Shown: piece after piece, positions 36,737-45,026 of the stretch
Layout: each line of letters begins with the position of its first letter
Position numbering within the stretch: position 1 is the first letter of the stretch
Assembly: GCA_963975425.1 (NCBI GenBank)
Contig: CAXBGS010000003.1
Location: forward strand, 682,001-746,000
Reading direction: 5' to 3'
Source: CAXBGS01 sp963975425
GTDB lineage: Bacteria > Planctomycetota > Planctomycetia > Pirellulales > Pirellulaceae
Length of the DNA stretch: 64,000 nt
Notes under the pieces: model-generated
Seen by the model: only the letters and a program-made list of their open reading frames with translations
What the model was told of the DNA's origin: nothing
Database searches by the model: none
Position numbers and translations under genes: made by a program

Positions 36737-38126
36737 CATCGACCCACATGATGCCTCCATAGGCTTGCTGTCAGCAATCCTACTCGCGCCCCAGTCGATT
36801 GGTGCAGCTGAAACGAAGTTGACTGCTTCGGACTTCAATAATCCGACTCACGGAGAGCTGTTCTCGCTGCTGGTCGATATGCACCACGCCTGCGAGAGCA
36901 TCTGCGATACAGCGCTAGTGATCAGCAGGTTGCGTGACTCGGGATTACTGAAACGACTTGGTGGACCAAACCTGTTCAAAACTACGTTCTTGAACGAAAG
37001 CGCGCCACAGAATGCAGAGCACTACGCACGGCACGTTAGACGATTCGCTGTGCGGAGACAGTTGCAAGAGCTTGCCACCGAATTTTCGTCGCGCGCCAAA
37101 GATGAAGATCCGAAGGATGTCGGGGAATGGATGCGTTTCGAGCTGGCTGCAATCGAATCCAAGGCTTCCGAACACAACAACGTCAGCGGCCTCGGTGAAG
37201 CATGCACCGGGCTGTTACGTGAGATTCACGAGACACGAATTCACGGCAAGTCGCCTGGACTGCTGACCGGCATCGGTCCATTCGATGACAGCTATGGTGG
37301 GCTGCTCCCGAATCGATTGTATGTCGTCGCCGCTCGCCCGGGGATCGGCAAGTCCTCGATCAGCCAACAGTTTGGAGAGAATATTGCGGCAGCAAATCAT
37401 GCAGCCTTGTTCGTCAGTCTGGAAATGTCATCACATGAGATCGCGGCTCGGTACCTGGCAAAGCGTACTGGGATCAATGGCAAGTTCCTGACGAGTCATA
37501 CGATTATGGACAGTGAAATTGGGGCAATTGAAATGGCCGTCGAGGAAGCGATGGCCATCCCTTTCTTTATTAGTGAGCCAACCGGTAGACGTTCAACGAT
37601 TGAGGCCATATGCGCGGATGCGAGGGTCCAGAAATCGACTCGCAACATAAGCGTCTTGCTGGTGGACTATCTGCAGATCGTCGAACCGTCGGACCCGCGA
37701 CAGTCTGAATATGACAAAGTCACGATGGCAACACGAGCATTCAAACAACTATCACGCGAACTGAAAATCCCAGTCGTATTGCTCTCGCAGCTAAGCCGAA
37801 AAGGAGAAGACGGTCCGGAACCGCGTCGCCCACGTTTGAGTGATCTCAGATCGAGCGGCAGTATCGAACAGGACGCAGATGCCGTGGTGCTTCTTCACGA
37901 CGAAGGCGGCGGTGATATAAGCATGATCGTCGCAAAAATGCGTGGCGGTGAGCGTTCGGAAACGAAGTTGCGCTTCGATGGCCCCACATGTCAGTTCAGC
38001 AGTCCGCCAGTCGAAGACTCTACACGGTATGGCAGTGATTTTGCTGACCAACACGTCGACCGACCTGCCAATGCACGTTGGGAAGACACAGGCTTCCTAC
38101 GTTCCCAAGACCACGATCCGTTTTGA
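36729..38126 (+). CDS. DnaB-like replicative helicase of the element
   Basis: A 465-residue RecA-fold helicase. The N-terminal DnaB domain (HDASIGLLSAILLAPQSIG then THGELFSLLVDMHHACES) is followed by Walker A AARPGIGKSS, the FVSLEMSSHEIAARYLAKRT motif, Walker B VLLVDYLQIV, a sensor VVLLSQLSRKGE and the arginine-finger-type SDLRSSGSIEQDADAVV. The C terminus is a non-conserved polar tail. A host DnaB gene is expected elsewhere, so this is an element-borne copy, as found on phages and satellites. No intein or frameshift is seen. Confidence 0.9.
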   Translation: MRDIDPHDASIGLLSAILLAPQSIGAAETKLTASDFNNPTHGELFSLLVDMHHACESICDTALVISRLRDSGLLKRLGGPNLFKTTFLNESAPQNAEHYARHVRRFAVRRQLQELATEFSSRAKDEDPKDVGEWMRFELAAIESKASEHNNVSGLGEACTGLLREIHETRIHGKSPGLLTGIGPFDDSYGGLLPNRLYVVAARPGIGKSSISQQFGENIAAANHAALFVSLEMSSHEIAARYLAKRTGINGKFLTSHTIMDSEIGAIEMAVEEAMAIPFFISEPTGRRSTIEAICADARVQKSTRNISVLLVDYLQIVEPSDPRQSEYDKVTMATRAFKQLSRELKIPVVLLSQLSRKGEDGPEPRRPRLSDLRSSGSIEQDADAVVLLHDEGGGDISMIVAKMRGGERSETKLRFDGPTCQFSSPPVEDSTRYGSDFADQHVDRPANARWEDTGFLRSQDHDPF

Positions 38127-38506
38127 TGAGGAGCATGCCCTAGTCTCCGCGCAAACCAGATAGCGTGACTTTGTTGTGCCTAACCGACGATCGGTCTGGT
38201 CGTGTGAACTGGAGTGGTTCGCGTGAAATATCCGCAGCGATTCGAAACTGAAGACGCGAACGCAGCGACAAGAGGGCGGCAAGTTCAAGTCGACGTGAAG
38301 AGATTACCTGGAGTCATCCGTGTGATCCCCGGTACCCCACACAGGCGTCGACTCGCTAATTGCACGCGCGAGGGTTGCGACCGAAACAACGGCTTTTTGA
38401 GCCTATACCAATGCCGACCATCGTGTCGGCCATCGATCAACCTAGATTCCCGTGTTGGGGCGATCAATGTAATATTGCCCGTCACGGGGTAAGCGAACAG
38501 GCAGAA
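38127..38506. other. Gap between helicase and integrase genes
   Basis: A 380-bp stretch with an open but unconvincing plus-strand frame (38214-38492). It probably carries the integrase promoter. No RNA gene was recognised. Confidence 0.35.
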
Positions 38507-39820
38507 ATGGCATCACTTCGAAAAGAGCATGATCGAGGACGAAAAGGTTGGCGGCTAAGGGTTTACATTGAAAAGAATGATCGCAGGGCAATGTGGCTTG
38601 GTCCCATGAGCAAACGCGCTGCCGAGACAGTGGCCAGGAATGTGGAGGAGCTTGTGCAGTTGTCACGCGCCAACGTTACCCCTACAGCTGACCTGGCGAA
38701 ATGGGCGACCGGACTAGATGGTCGTATCCATCGAACGTTGGCTTCCTGGGGACTGCTTGATGCGCGCATGGAGGTTACCGCTGATCAAAAGCAGTGCGGT
38801 GTATTTTTTGAGACTTACGTGGTTTCTCGTACTGATCTCAAGCCAACGACCCGAACAAAGTATCGACAGGCTGCCAAGTGGTTTACCGATAGGGTCGGCG
38901 CCGACCGTCACCTTTCGACGATCACACCGGCGGAGTTTGACCAGTGGCATCGCTGGATGGTTGATGAGGGGCTGTCACAGTCGACGGCCAACAAACATGC
39001 AAAACGAGTCAAGAAATTCTTTGCGGAGGCAATCCGAGCGAGACTGCTGATCGCGAATCCCGCCGCTGGAAGTCGAATCGGCGGTGAAGTGAATCGCGAT
39101 CGCGACCACTTTATCACTCGTGACGTTGCTACGAAAATTCTTGAGAAGTGCGACACTGAGTGGGCGTTGATCTTTGGCCTTTGTCGCTACGCGGGCTTTC
39201 GCTGCCCGACTGAAGTACTTGATCTACTTTGGGCAGATGTGCATTGGGATGAAAATCGATTGCGGATCGATAGTGTGAAAACCGATTTGCGATTTTGTCC
39301 AATCTTTCCCGAGTTGCGTCCGCTTCTGGATGCAGCTTGGACAATCGCACCAACGGGGGCACGACACGTGGTCAGCCGATATCGTGGGCGAGAATCTAAC
39401 TTGCGAACACAGATGCACCGGATCATCGAGTCGGCGGGACTGAAGCCATGGCCCAAGACGTTCGTAAACCTGCGGGCTAGTTGTCGCACTGACTTGGAAG
39501 ACCGTTTCCCTGGGCATGTGCTGGATACCTGGCTGGGACATTCTGCAGCAATCGCGAACAGGCACTACCTGCAAACGACGGACGCGCACTGGGAAAGAGC
39601 GGTATCAGAAACGGTCGACGCGACGACCAACGTCAGCGGTCCCGCAGGCGGTCCTGTCAGCGCCCCTCAGGCCGATTCCACAAGTGTCAGCGCAAAGAAT
39701 AAACCCCGTGAAAACCGGGGCTCTGACAAACGAGGACCAATTGTGAAATCTAAAAAGATGCCCCCGCTAGGGCTCGAACCTAGGACCCACGGATTAAGAG
39801 TCCGTTGCTCTACCAACTGA
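38507..39820 (+). CDS. Tyrosine recombinase/integrase, C terminus supplied by the host tRNA
   Basis: A 437-residue integrase from ATG 38507. The SAM-like core-binding domain is at about 95-180 (RTKYRQAAKWFTDRVGAD, NKHAKRVKKFFAEAI). Catalytic residues are R232 (YAGFRCPTEV), N321-L-R323 where the usual His is Asn, as in many planctomycete integrases, H345 (WLGHS) and Y354 (NRHYLQ). From residue 418 the frame enters the att core (MPPLGLE, then PRTHGLRVRCSTN) and is antisense to tRNA-Lys, so the last 13 residues are host sequence. In the excised circle the frame would instead continue into 22071-22262. The start is well placed after a 380-bp gap. Confidence 0.93.
   Translation: MASLRKEHDRGRKGWRLRVYIEKNDRRAMWLGPMSKRAAETVARNVEELVQLSRANVTPTADLAKWATGLDGRIHRTLASWGLLDARMEVTADQKQCGVFFETYVVSRTDLKPTTRTKYRQAAKWFTDRVGADRHLSTITPAEFDQWHRWMVDEGLSQSTANKHAKRVKKFFAEAIRARLLIANPAAGSRIGGEVNRDRDHFITRDVATKILEKCDTEWALIFGLCRYAGFRCPTEVLDLLWADVHWDENRLRIDSVKTDLRFCPIFPELRPLLDAAWTIAPTGARHVVSRYRGRESNLRTQMHRIIESAGLKPWPKTFVNLRASCRTDLEDRFPGHVLDTWLGHSAAIANRHYLQTTDAHWERAVSETVDATTNVSGPAGGPVSAPQADSTSVSAKNKPRENRGSDKRGPIVKSKKMPPLGLEPRTHGLRVRCSTN
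39636..39657 (+). repeat. Candidate integrase arm site, right arm
   Basis: A 22-bp stretch containing GCGGTCCYG twice, inside the integrase 3' region and 101 bp from the core. It matches 22113-22134 at 20 of 22 positions. In the integrase it is read as Gly/Pro-rich codons. Confidence 0.5.
39759..39778. repeat. attR core (20-bp direct repeat)
   Basis: The same 20 bp as at 22051-22070; here it is positions 54-73 of tRNA-Lys (T loop to discriminator base). Confidence 0.93.
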
Positions 39821-39831
39821 GCTACAAGGGC
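39759..39831 (-). tRNA. tRNA-Lys (anticodon CTT)
   Basis: A complete 73-base cloverleaf on the minus strand: acceptor GCCCTTG pairs with CGGGGGC, the D stem is GCTC/GAGC with loop AGTTGGTA, the anticodon stem is ACGGA/TCCGT with loop CTCTTAA (anticodon CTT), and the T stem is CTAGG/CCTAG with loop TTCGAGC. No CCA is encoded. A TTTTT tract follows the 3' end on the element side, so integration has restored both the tRNA and a possible terminator. Confidence 0.96.
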
Positions 39832-39925
39832 GGCTTGCCTGATCGGTTTGGATCTGACACGCGGGATTTTAGCAGGTTCGCTTTACCTTGCAACGCGGTC
39901 ACCGGTGCGAAGTCGTCCCAGCCGG

Positions 39926-41413
39926 CTACTTTGCTCGGAATGCACGCAGCATGCCTTCGGCCTTGGACCACGTTTCCGCTTCTTCCGCTGCTGGAGTGCT
40001 TCTTGCCGTGATGCCGCCACCGACGGGAATCTGCCAGTGTCCGTGCGAGGCCGTGATGGTGCGGATCAAAATGTTGAAGTCGGCATCGCCGCTTGTGCTG
40101 ATGTAGCCGATCGAACCGCAGTAGGGGCCACGTGGGTTCGGTTCCAATTCGGCGATCGTTCGCATCGCTTCGATTTTTGGAGCCCCGGTGACGCTGCCGC
40201 CGGGAAAACAGGCGGCCAGCAAGTCGACAACCGTCCGGTCGGCGCGCAGCTGACCCTGGACAACCGAGACAAGATGTTGAACGTATTGATACGTTTCGAT
40301 CTGGCACAACTTTTCAACCACCACACTGTCGTCTTCACAGACCCGTGAAAGATCGTTCCGCATCAGGTCGACGATCATCACGTTCTCGGCACGATCCTTT
40401 TCGCTCACCCGCAGCTTGTGGGCCAGCAGCGCGTCCGGCCGAGCATCACCGACGCGTGGCGCGGTTCCTTTGATCGGTCGCGTTTCGACCAGCCCGTCAC
40501 GAACACTCAAGAAACCTTCCGGCGAACTGCTCAGTACTTCAAAACCTTCGCCACCATAGTAGGCGCCGAATGGCGCCGGATTGGACTGACGAAGCCGCAT
40601 GTAGAGCTCCGGCGACGGCAAATCCGCTTGCCGCGTCAATCGCTGGGCCAAGTTGACTTGGAACGAATCGCCGGCGTGAATCCGCTGGACAATCTCGGCA
40701 ACCCCGGCGCGGAAACCAGCTCCGGTAAAGTTGCTGAACACACCGGCATGCTTGGTTGCATGCTGGCCCACGAGTTTGGGGATTTGGCCCGCAAGAATGT
40801 CGCCGCCTGACGACGGCGAGCCGGAGCGTGTCCGAGGCGTCATCCAAGGCAACGAGTGCTCGAGAGCCAGCGGCGAGTGCGAGTGTAGAATGTCCTGGAT
40901 CTGCTCGGCACGCTGATGGGCCGACTTGCCAGCCGATTCTTGGTCGGGCGACTTTTGGTTGGGCGATTTTTTGTCACCGAGTCCGTTGCAGATCAACAGC
41001 GCGCGGCCATGGCGGTGATCCATGGCGATCGTCCAGTCGTAAAGTCCTAGCGACATCGCCGGCGTGGGCAAGTCGTTGCTCGGGGCCATCCCGACGACAG
41101 GTTCCAACCACATGCCGGCTTCGTACCCGATCAATCCGGCAATCCCGCCTTGAAACGGCGGCAGTTCATCTTGGCAGGGAATGCGTGGCAGTCTGCGATT
41201 CCAATCGGCGAGCCTCGGCCACGGATTCGGATCTCCCGGCATCGCAACCAGCGTATCAATCGGATCGGCCGTGATAAACGAAAAACGTCCGCCGGCCGCT
41301 GAGTCGAGCCAGAGACAACCCGGCAAGTGACAGAGGCGGCGAAACACCCCGTCCAGACGTGTGTCGTCGGGCAGTGGGCAAATGATCGGCAGTGCTTTGT
41401 GTTCCAGCGGCAT
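39926..41413 (-). CDS. pabB: Aminodeoxychorismate synthase component I
   Basis: A 495-residue chorismate-utilising enzyme. The C-terminal chorismate-binding domain has RPIKGTAPRVGD, where PIKGT (Lys) marks aminodeoxychorismate synthase rather than anthranilate synthase (PIAGT), and ends with IPVGGGITARSTPAAEEAET. Other conserved parts are GDSFQVNLAQRL, SSSPEGFLSVRDG, ENVMIVDLMRNDLSRV and GGSVTGAPKIEAM. It makes 4-amino-4-deoxychorismate, the precursor of p-aminobenzoate and folate (or methanopterin), and needs an amidotransferase partner that is not adjacent. The start ATG 41413 is preferred over TTG 41422. Confidence 0.9.
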   Translation of the reverse strand: MPLEHKALPIICPLPDDTRLDGVFRRLCHLPGCLWLDSAAGGRFSFITADPIDTLVAMPGDPNPWPRLADWNRRLPRIPCQDELPPFQGGIAGLIGYEAGMWLEPVVGMAPSNDLPTPAMSLGLYDWTIAMDHRHGRALLICNGLGDKKSPNQKSPDQESAGKSAHQRAEQIQDILHSHSPLALEHSLPWMTPRTRSGSPSSGGDILAGQIPKLVGQHATKHAGVFSNFTGAGFRAGVAEIVQRIHAGDSFQVNLAQRLTRQADLPSPELYMRLRQSNPAPFGAYYGGEGFEVLSSSPEGFLSVRDGLVETRPIKGTAPRVGDARPDALLAHKLRVSEKDRAENVMIVDLMRNDLSRVCEDDSVVVEKLCQIETYQYVQHLVSVVQGQLRADRTVVDLLAACFPGGSVTGAPKIEAMRTIAELEPNPRGPYCGSIGYISTSGDADFNILIRTITASHGHWQIPVGGGITARSTPAAEEAETWSKAEGMLRAFRAK

Positions 41414-41717
41414 TTGCGACAAACTATCACGTCGACGTCACGGCAACATCGGGGTCAATCAACTGGTGAGGCAAGCGGAACCGCGGCTGACGCCGGCGGG
41501 ACGTCGGTTGTCACACCTCGAACGCCACGACATCACGCCCAAATGAGGCGTATCCGTGGTCGTTGAAGCCGCACCGCCCACCGATTTTTTAGTGCCGATG
41601 AAGTGATGCCAATGAACATGCGGCCCAGCGTGGATTCATCTGGCCGGACAACTTGACTATCTTGTCCTTAACGGCTGCGATTTCGCTCGGCCGAAGTGTT
41701 TCCAACCGGACCCCTTG
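41414..41717. other. Divergent promoter region
   Basis: A 304-bp space between pabB (minus) and the DUF4184 gene (plus). No further feature was recognised. Confidence 0.4.
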
Positions 41718-42521
41718 ATGCCTTTCACGCCGACACATGTTGCCGCAGCGATTCCGATCGCATGGATGTGCCGGTGGCGAGTTCCGCTGACGGCGCTTGC
41801 GATCGGTTCGATGGTGCCCGACCTGCCGAATTTCGTGCCGGGATTGATGAGCTATCACGTCACGCATTCGGTCCCCGGCATCTTGACGCACTGCATGCCG
41901 ATCGGACTGGTTTTATATTACTTGTTCCATGGTGTTTTCAAACATCCACTCGGCGCGTTGTTCCCCGAGTCGGTGACCGAGAGATTGCGTCCGGCACTGG
42001 AACGCAAAATCGATTTCTCGGTCTCACGCGTGCTCATCGTGGCGATCCTGGTCGCGGTCGGCGCATCGACCCATGTGTTTTGGGATTCGTTTACACACCT
42101 GGGGCGTTGGGGTGTGAACACATTTCCGATTCTCAGGGGAGTTGCAATCGATTGGGAAAAACGACCGATCCGTTGGTACGCATTGCTGCAACACGGCAGT
42201 TCGATTGTGCTGCTGCCGCCCATGTTTTTCGGATTCCTTTTTTGGGTCCGACGCCAGCCCAGAATCACTCCGGTACGACCACGCTATCGTGTGCCGCCAA
42301 TGACCGTCCTTGTTATCTTGTTGACCATCATTTTTTCGACGTTGGGTTATTGGCGACTGGTCATGTTGCAACACACCGAGTGGTTATGGATCGACGCCTT
42401 GCGTGTCTCGGTCAAACGCAGCGGAACATGCGTGTTGCTGATCGCACTGATCTATAGCATTTGGATGCATCTTGTTTGGTGGTCAGAGGAGCATCAGCCC
42501 GCCGAACGGCGTCAGTTGTAG
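41718..42521 (+). CDS. DUF4184 family membrane protein
   Basis: A 267-residue integral membrane protein. The N-terminal motif MPFTPTHVAAAIP and the first segment's GSMVPDLPNF are hallmarks of DUF4184, a metal-dependent-hydrolase-like membrane family (His/Asp residues in 'THVFWDSFTH'). Roughly six hydrophobic segments follow (LIVAILVAVGASTH, VLVILLTIIFSTLGYW and CVLLIALIYSIWMHLVWW among them). Function is unknown. The start ATG 41718 directly follows an in-frame TTG. Confidence 0.85.
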   Translation: MPFTPTHVAAAIPIAWMCRWRVPLTALAIGSMVPDLPNFVPGLMSYHVTHSVPGILTHCMPIGLVLYYLFHGVFKHPLGALFPESVTERLRPALERKIDFSVSRVLIVAILVAVGASTHVFWDSFTHLGRWGVNTFPILRGVAIDWEKRPIRWYALLQHGSSIVLLPPMFFGFLFWVRRQPRITPVRPRYRVPPMTVLVILLTIIFSTLGYWRLVMLQHTEWLWIDALRVSVKRSGTCVLLIALIYSIWMHLVWWSEEHQPAERRQL

Positions 42522-42543
42522 CCCGCCGAACGGCGTCAACTGC
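42496..42543 (+). repeat. Tandem 24-bp duplication
   Basis: Two tandem 24-bp units each begin AGCCCGCCGAACGGCGTCA. The first lies in the last codons of the DUF4184 gene and the second follows the stop. It looks like a recent slippage or short duplication. Confidence 0.7.
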
Positions 42544-42662
42544 AGCATGATGCGAATCGGTTCATCCTGCACGCGAGCCTCTCGCAAACACCTTGCTGGC
42601 GATCGAGGGCCGATGCAGCGGTGTCGGTTAAGAGTCTCGACGCGCACGAGAACTGTGACCGA

Positions 42663-44081
42663 TCATTTGTCTCGATGCCGATTCTTTCGCGCAAGACGAT
42701 GTAAATTCTCTGCCTCCGTTAGCATTCCCCAGTCGAGTGACTGATCTTGCTCATATTGCTTACCCAGCGTCAACGCGATCTTTGCTTTCGCCATTTCGTA
42801 TCCAAGATAGAACGCGTGCCCGGCATCGACATTGTCAGAAACGTCTTCGCCTAGCAACTTGTCGAACAATTCGAACGGGTCGCCACTCCGCAGATGCATT
42901 CCGGCACTTAGCAGATGGATTTGCTCGGATTGTGCAAAGAGTCGATAGTTGTTGTCTTTGATCGATGCGGCAAGTTGAGCCAGCGTTTCGCCGGGGTAGG
43001 GCCGTAGCTTCGAATCTCTCAGCATGACCAATTCGTCCGAAAGTCGTTTGGGCGGCACAGAATTCTTGACGGCGTAGTGCACCAACCGACGAGCGATGTC
43101 GCACTCGGCAACCGAAGTCCGAGCCCAATTGATGACTTGAGTCGTCAACACGCTGCGAACACCAAGTTCTTGACATAATCCCAATAACAGCAGATTGATG
43201 CCGGCCGAATCGACATCACTCAGTTCAGTGACGTTTCCGATTCCCATCATTATTTCGGCGTCGGGGTATCGTTGCCGCACGGACGCATAACGAATCAGGC
43301 TTTGCATCAACCCCGTTCCGATCGGTTCCAAGATCGGGTCGATTCGAAATGGAACGGATTTTTTGTCCAAAAAGTCCACTGTTTCTTGCAAACTTTTTTC
43401 GTCGTCGGGCGAGTCGGGAATCGCAACGACTTCGGCGCCCCAGTCGACGGCTTGATGACGGTTAGCGGAGTTCACCGAAAGCACCAACGACGCACCGCCG
43501 TCCACCGCGTCGGCCGCTTCATCCGCATCAAACGTATCGACCGAAACTCGAATGCCTTCGCCGACCAGGGCTGCGACCCATTGCCGAATGAACGTACACC
43601 GCGATGTCGGATCACAGCCAAAATCGATGATGTCGGCGCCACTTTCACGCAGCTTCTTTGCCGTCGTGATCAAATCGCCCAGCGACAAACGTGGCGCATG
43701 ATTGATCTCGGCGATGATCTGGATATCGTACCGGCCGAAGTCATCTCTTGGTGCCGTATCGCCAAACAATTCGGCCAACGACCGACAGTCATTCGGACCG
43801 CAAATCACGGGGATTTTTAGAGAATCACCAAGCTCGTCGATGCCATGTTCGCAGTAACCGGGAACAATCACATGCGATGCATCGGGCGGCAAGTCCAAGT
43901 GTTTGCGCAGCCACCGGGGCGTCATCAACGCAGCCACCGTGATCGGCATCACGCCGATCGAGTAACGGAAGGAGTGCTGTTCTGCGAGCGCGCCAACGAT
44001 CGTGCGCATCAGCCCTTCGGCAAGTCGTCCGGTGACGAAGTGGTAATGATGATCGGGATGCGGTACGAGTCGGTTTGACAT
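42663..44081 (-). CDS. Dihydropteroate-synthase-like protein, methanopterin-pathway type (DUF6513)
   Basis: A 472-residue protein. The N-terminal part (YHFVTGRLAEGLMRTIVGAL, GVMPITVAALMTPRWLRKHL, VIVPGYCEHGIDEL) is the DUF6513 domain, and the central part is a dihydropteroate-synthase-like TIM barrel: IIAEINHAPRLSLGDLITTA, SGADIIDFGCDPTSRC, VSVDTFDADEAADAVDGGAS, VPFRIDPILEPIG and IMMGIGNVTELSDVDSAGIN. It resembles the archaeal and bacterial DHPS-like proteins associated with tetrahydromethanopterin synthesis and C1 transfer, which Planctomycetes possess. A role in making the pterin-arylamine bond is inferred. The ATG at 44081 gives the family N terminus. Confidence 0.85.
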   Translation of the reverse strand: MSNRLVPHPDHHYHFVTGRLAEGLMRTIVGALAEQHSFRYSIGVMPITVAALMTPRWLRKHLDLPPDASHVIVPGYCEHGIDELGDSLKIPVICGPNDCRSLAELFGDTAPRDDFGRYDIQIIAEINHAPRLSLGDLITTAKKLRESGADIIDFGCDPTSRCTFIRQWVAALVGEGIRVSVDTFDADEAADAVDGGASLVLSVNSANRHQAVDWGAEVVAIPDSPDDEKSLQETVDFLDKKSVPFRIDPILEPIGTGLMQSLIRYASVRQRYPDAEIMMGIGNVTELSDVDSAGINLLLLGLCQELGVRSVLTTQVINWARTSVAECDIARRLVHYAVKNSVPPKRLSDELVMLRDSKLRPYPGETLAQLAASIKDNNYRLFAQSEQIHLLSAGMHLRSGDPFELFDKLLGEDVSDNVDAGHAFYLGYEMAKAKIALTLGKQYEQDQSLDWGMLTEAENLHRLARKNRHRDK

Positions 44082-45026
44082 GATGATGTTCTTGTTTCGG
44101 GCACGCATCAAACACGACGCGTGAGTTCGGATGATCAAGCGAACCGGACCGTAACGACGATTCGTTCGTGGCGATCATGCACGTTAAAATTGCGAATGGA
44201 CAACAGCGAATCTAAAAAATTTTATCGCGATTCAATCGATGTCGCTCTTGACTCGGTACAGCCAGACTCTACAACTTGCAACAGCGAGAGTTCCGTGTAT
44301 GTGCGTTTAACTTTAGTTGAGCAAACATCGTGGCCGGGAACTCTCGTTTTTTTATGCGCGTTGACTGATCTGATTCATGCGCCGAAGACATCAACCGCCA
44401 TTGATCGAATCAACGCTGCACCGTGATCCGCAATCCGTGATCCGCTACTTCGGTCCGCTTTCTGCCAATCGTTCAGGTCCAACACACCGCTCGTTAATCC
44501 ACATCAGGAACGTGTGAACATTCCCACCGATTGCAAGGCGACCGAGGGGGATCGAGATTGCACGGCTTTTAGATTGCTCAGCTTTTAGACTGCACGGTGG
44601 AGCCAGTTTTGTGACGTCTTAGCGGCTAGCGATTGGATCAGCCTGCCAAATGCTCGAACGTTTGACGGTCACAGTGTAATCGATCGCGCCCGTGATCCGG
44701 GTTTCGATCGCATTGATGAATTCGCATCTCAGATCCTGCGGTCAATTGGGCCGGCGATCCAAGCCCCCCTTGGTCACGCCCATCATATTCGCGCACGGCA
44801 GGAGGTCGCGCGCCAGCGTGCAGGACAGGGCAGGGAGGACACTTTTGACTCCGCCGTGTAGAATTGCCGCTTAACTTTCGCGGCGAATCGAATCGTTCCG
44901 GCGGGGTCCTGTGTTGTCTGCATGACCGGAAACGCGGTTCCTTTCATGCGTCAGACGTGCGAGTCCGGTTGGCGCCGGTGAGTTACCTTCGCATTCCCGC
45001 ATCACTACTTTGGGTCCATCACGATC
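44082..45026. other. Gene-poor region with an orphan terminator
   Basis: A 945-bp region between the DHPS-like gene (minus) and mqnA (plus). Short frames exist, none convincing. A terminator-like hairpin at 44285-44353 (listed separately) may end a small RNA. The promoters of both flanking genes should lie here. Confidence 0.45.
44285..44353 (+). terminator. Intrinsic terminator-like hairpin with no upstream gene
   Basis: CGAGAGTTCC (44285-44294) pairs perfectly with GGAACTCTCG (44337-44346), followed directly by TTTTTTT. The 42-base loop contains a smaller stem (GTTTAAC...GTTGAGCAAAC). No gene on the plus strand ends nearby, so it could terminate a small non-coding RNA of about 100-170 bases or be an attenuator. 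Confidence 0.6.

Larger units (their letters stand above)
22051..39778. mobile_element. 17.7-kb integrated element in tRNA-Lys, carrying type I restriction and its own helicase
   Basis: The limits are set by a perfect 20-bp direct repeat, TGCCCCCGCTAGGGCTCGAA, at 22051-22070 and 39759-39778. The right copy is the T-loop to discriminator part of an intact tRNA-Lys gene, the classic target of tyrosine integrases, and the integrase gene ends on it. Content: a minus-strand defence operon (hsdM, hsdS, three nuclease-like genes, DUF4357, broken hsdR) and a plus-strand module (coiled-coil protein, HTH/excisionase-like gene, replication initiator-like gene, DnaB-like helicase, integrase). No capsid, tail, relaxase or conjugation genes are seen, so it is a satellite-like or non-self-transmissible integrative element by content. 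That class is inferred. Confidence 0.9.

Noticed and set aside
38214..38492. Small gene between the helicase and integrase genes
   Set aside because: The frame starts with GTG without a clear ribosome-binding site and has no family resemblance.
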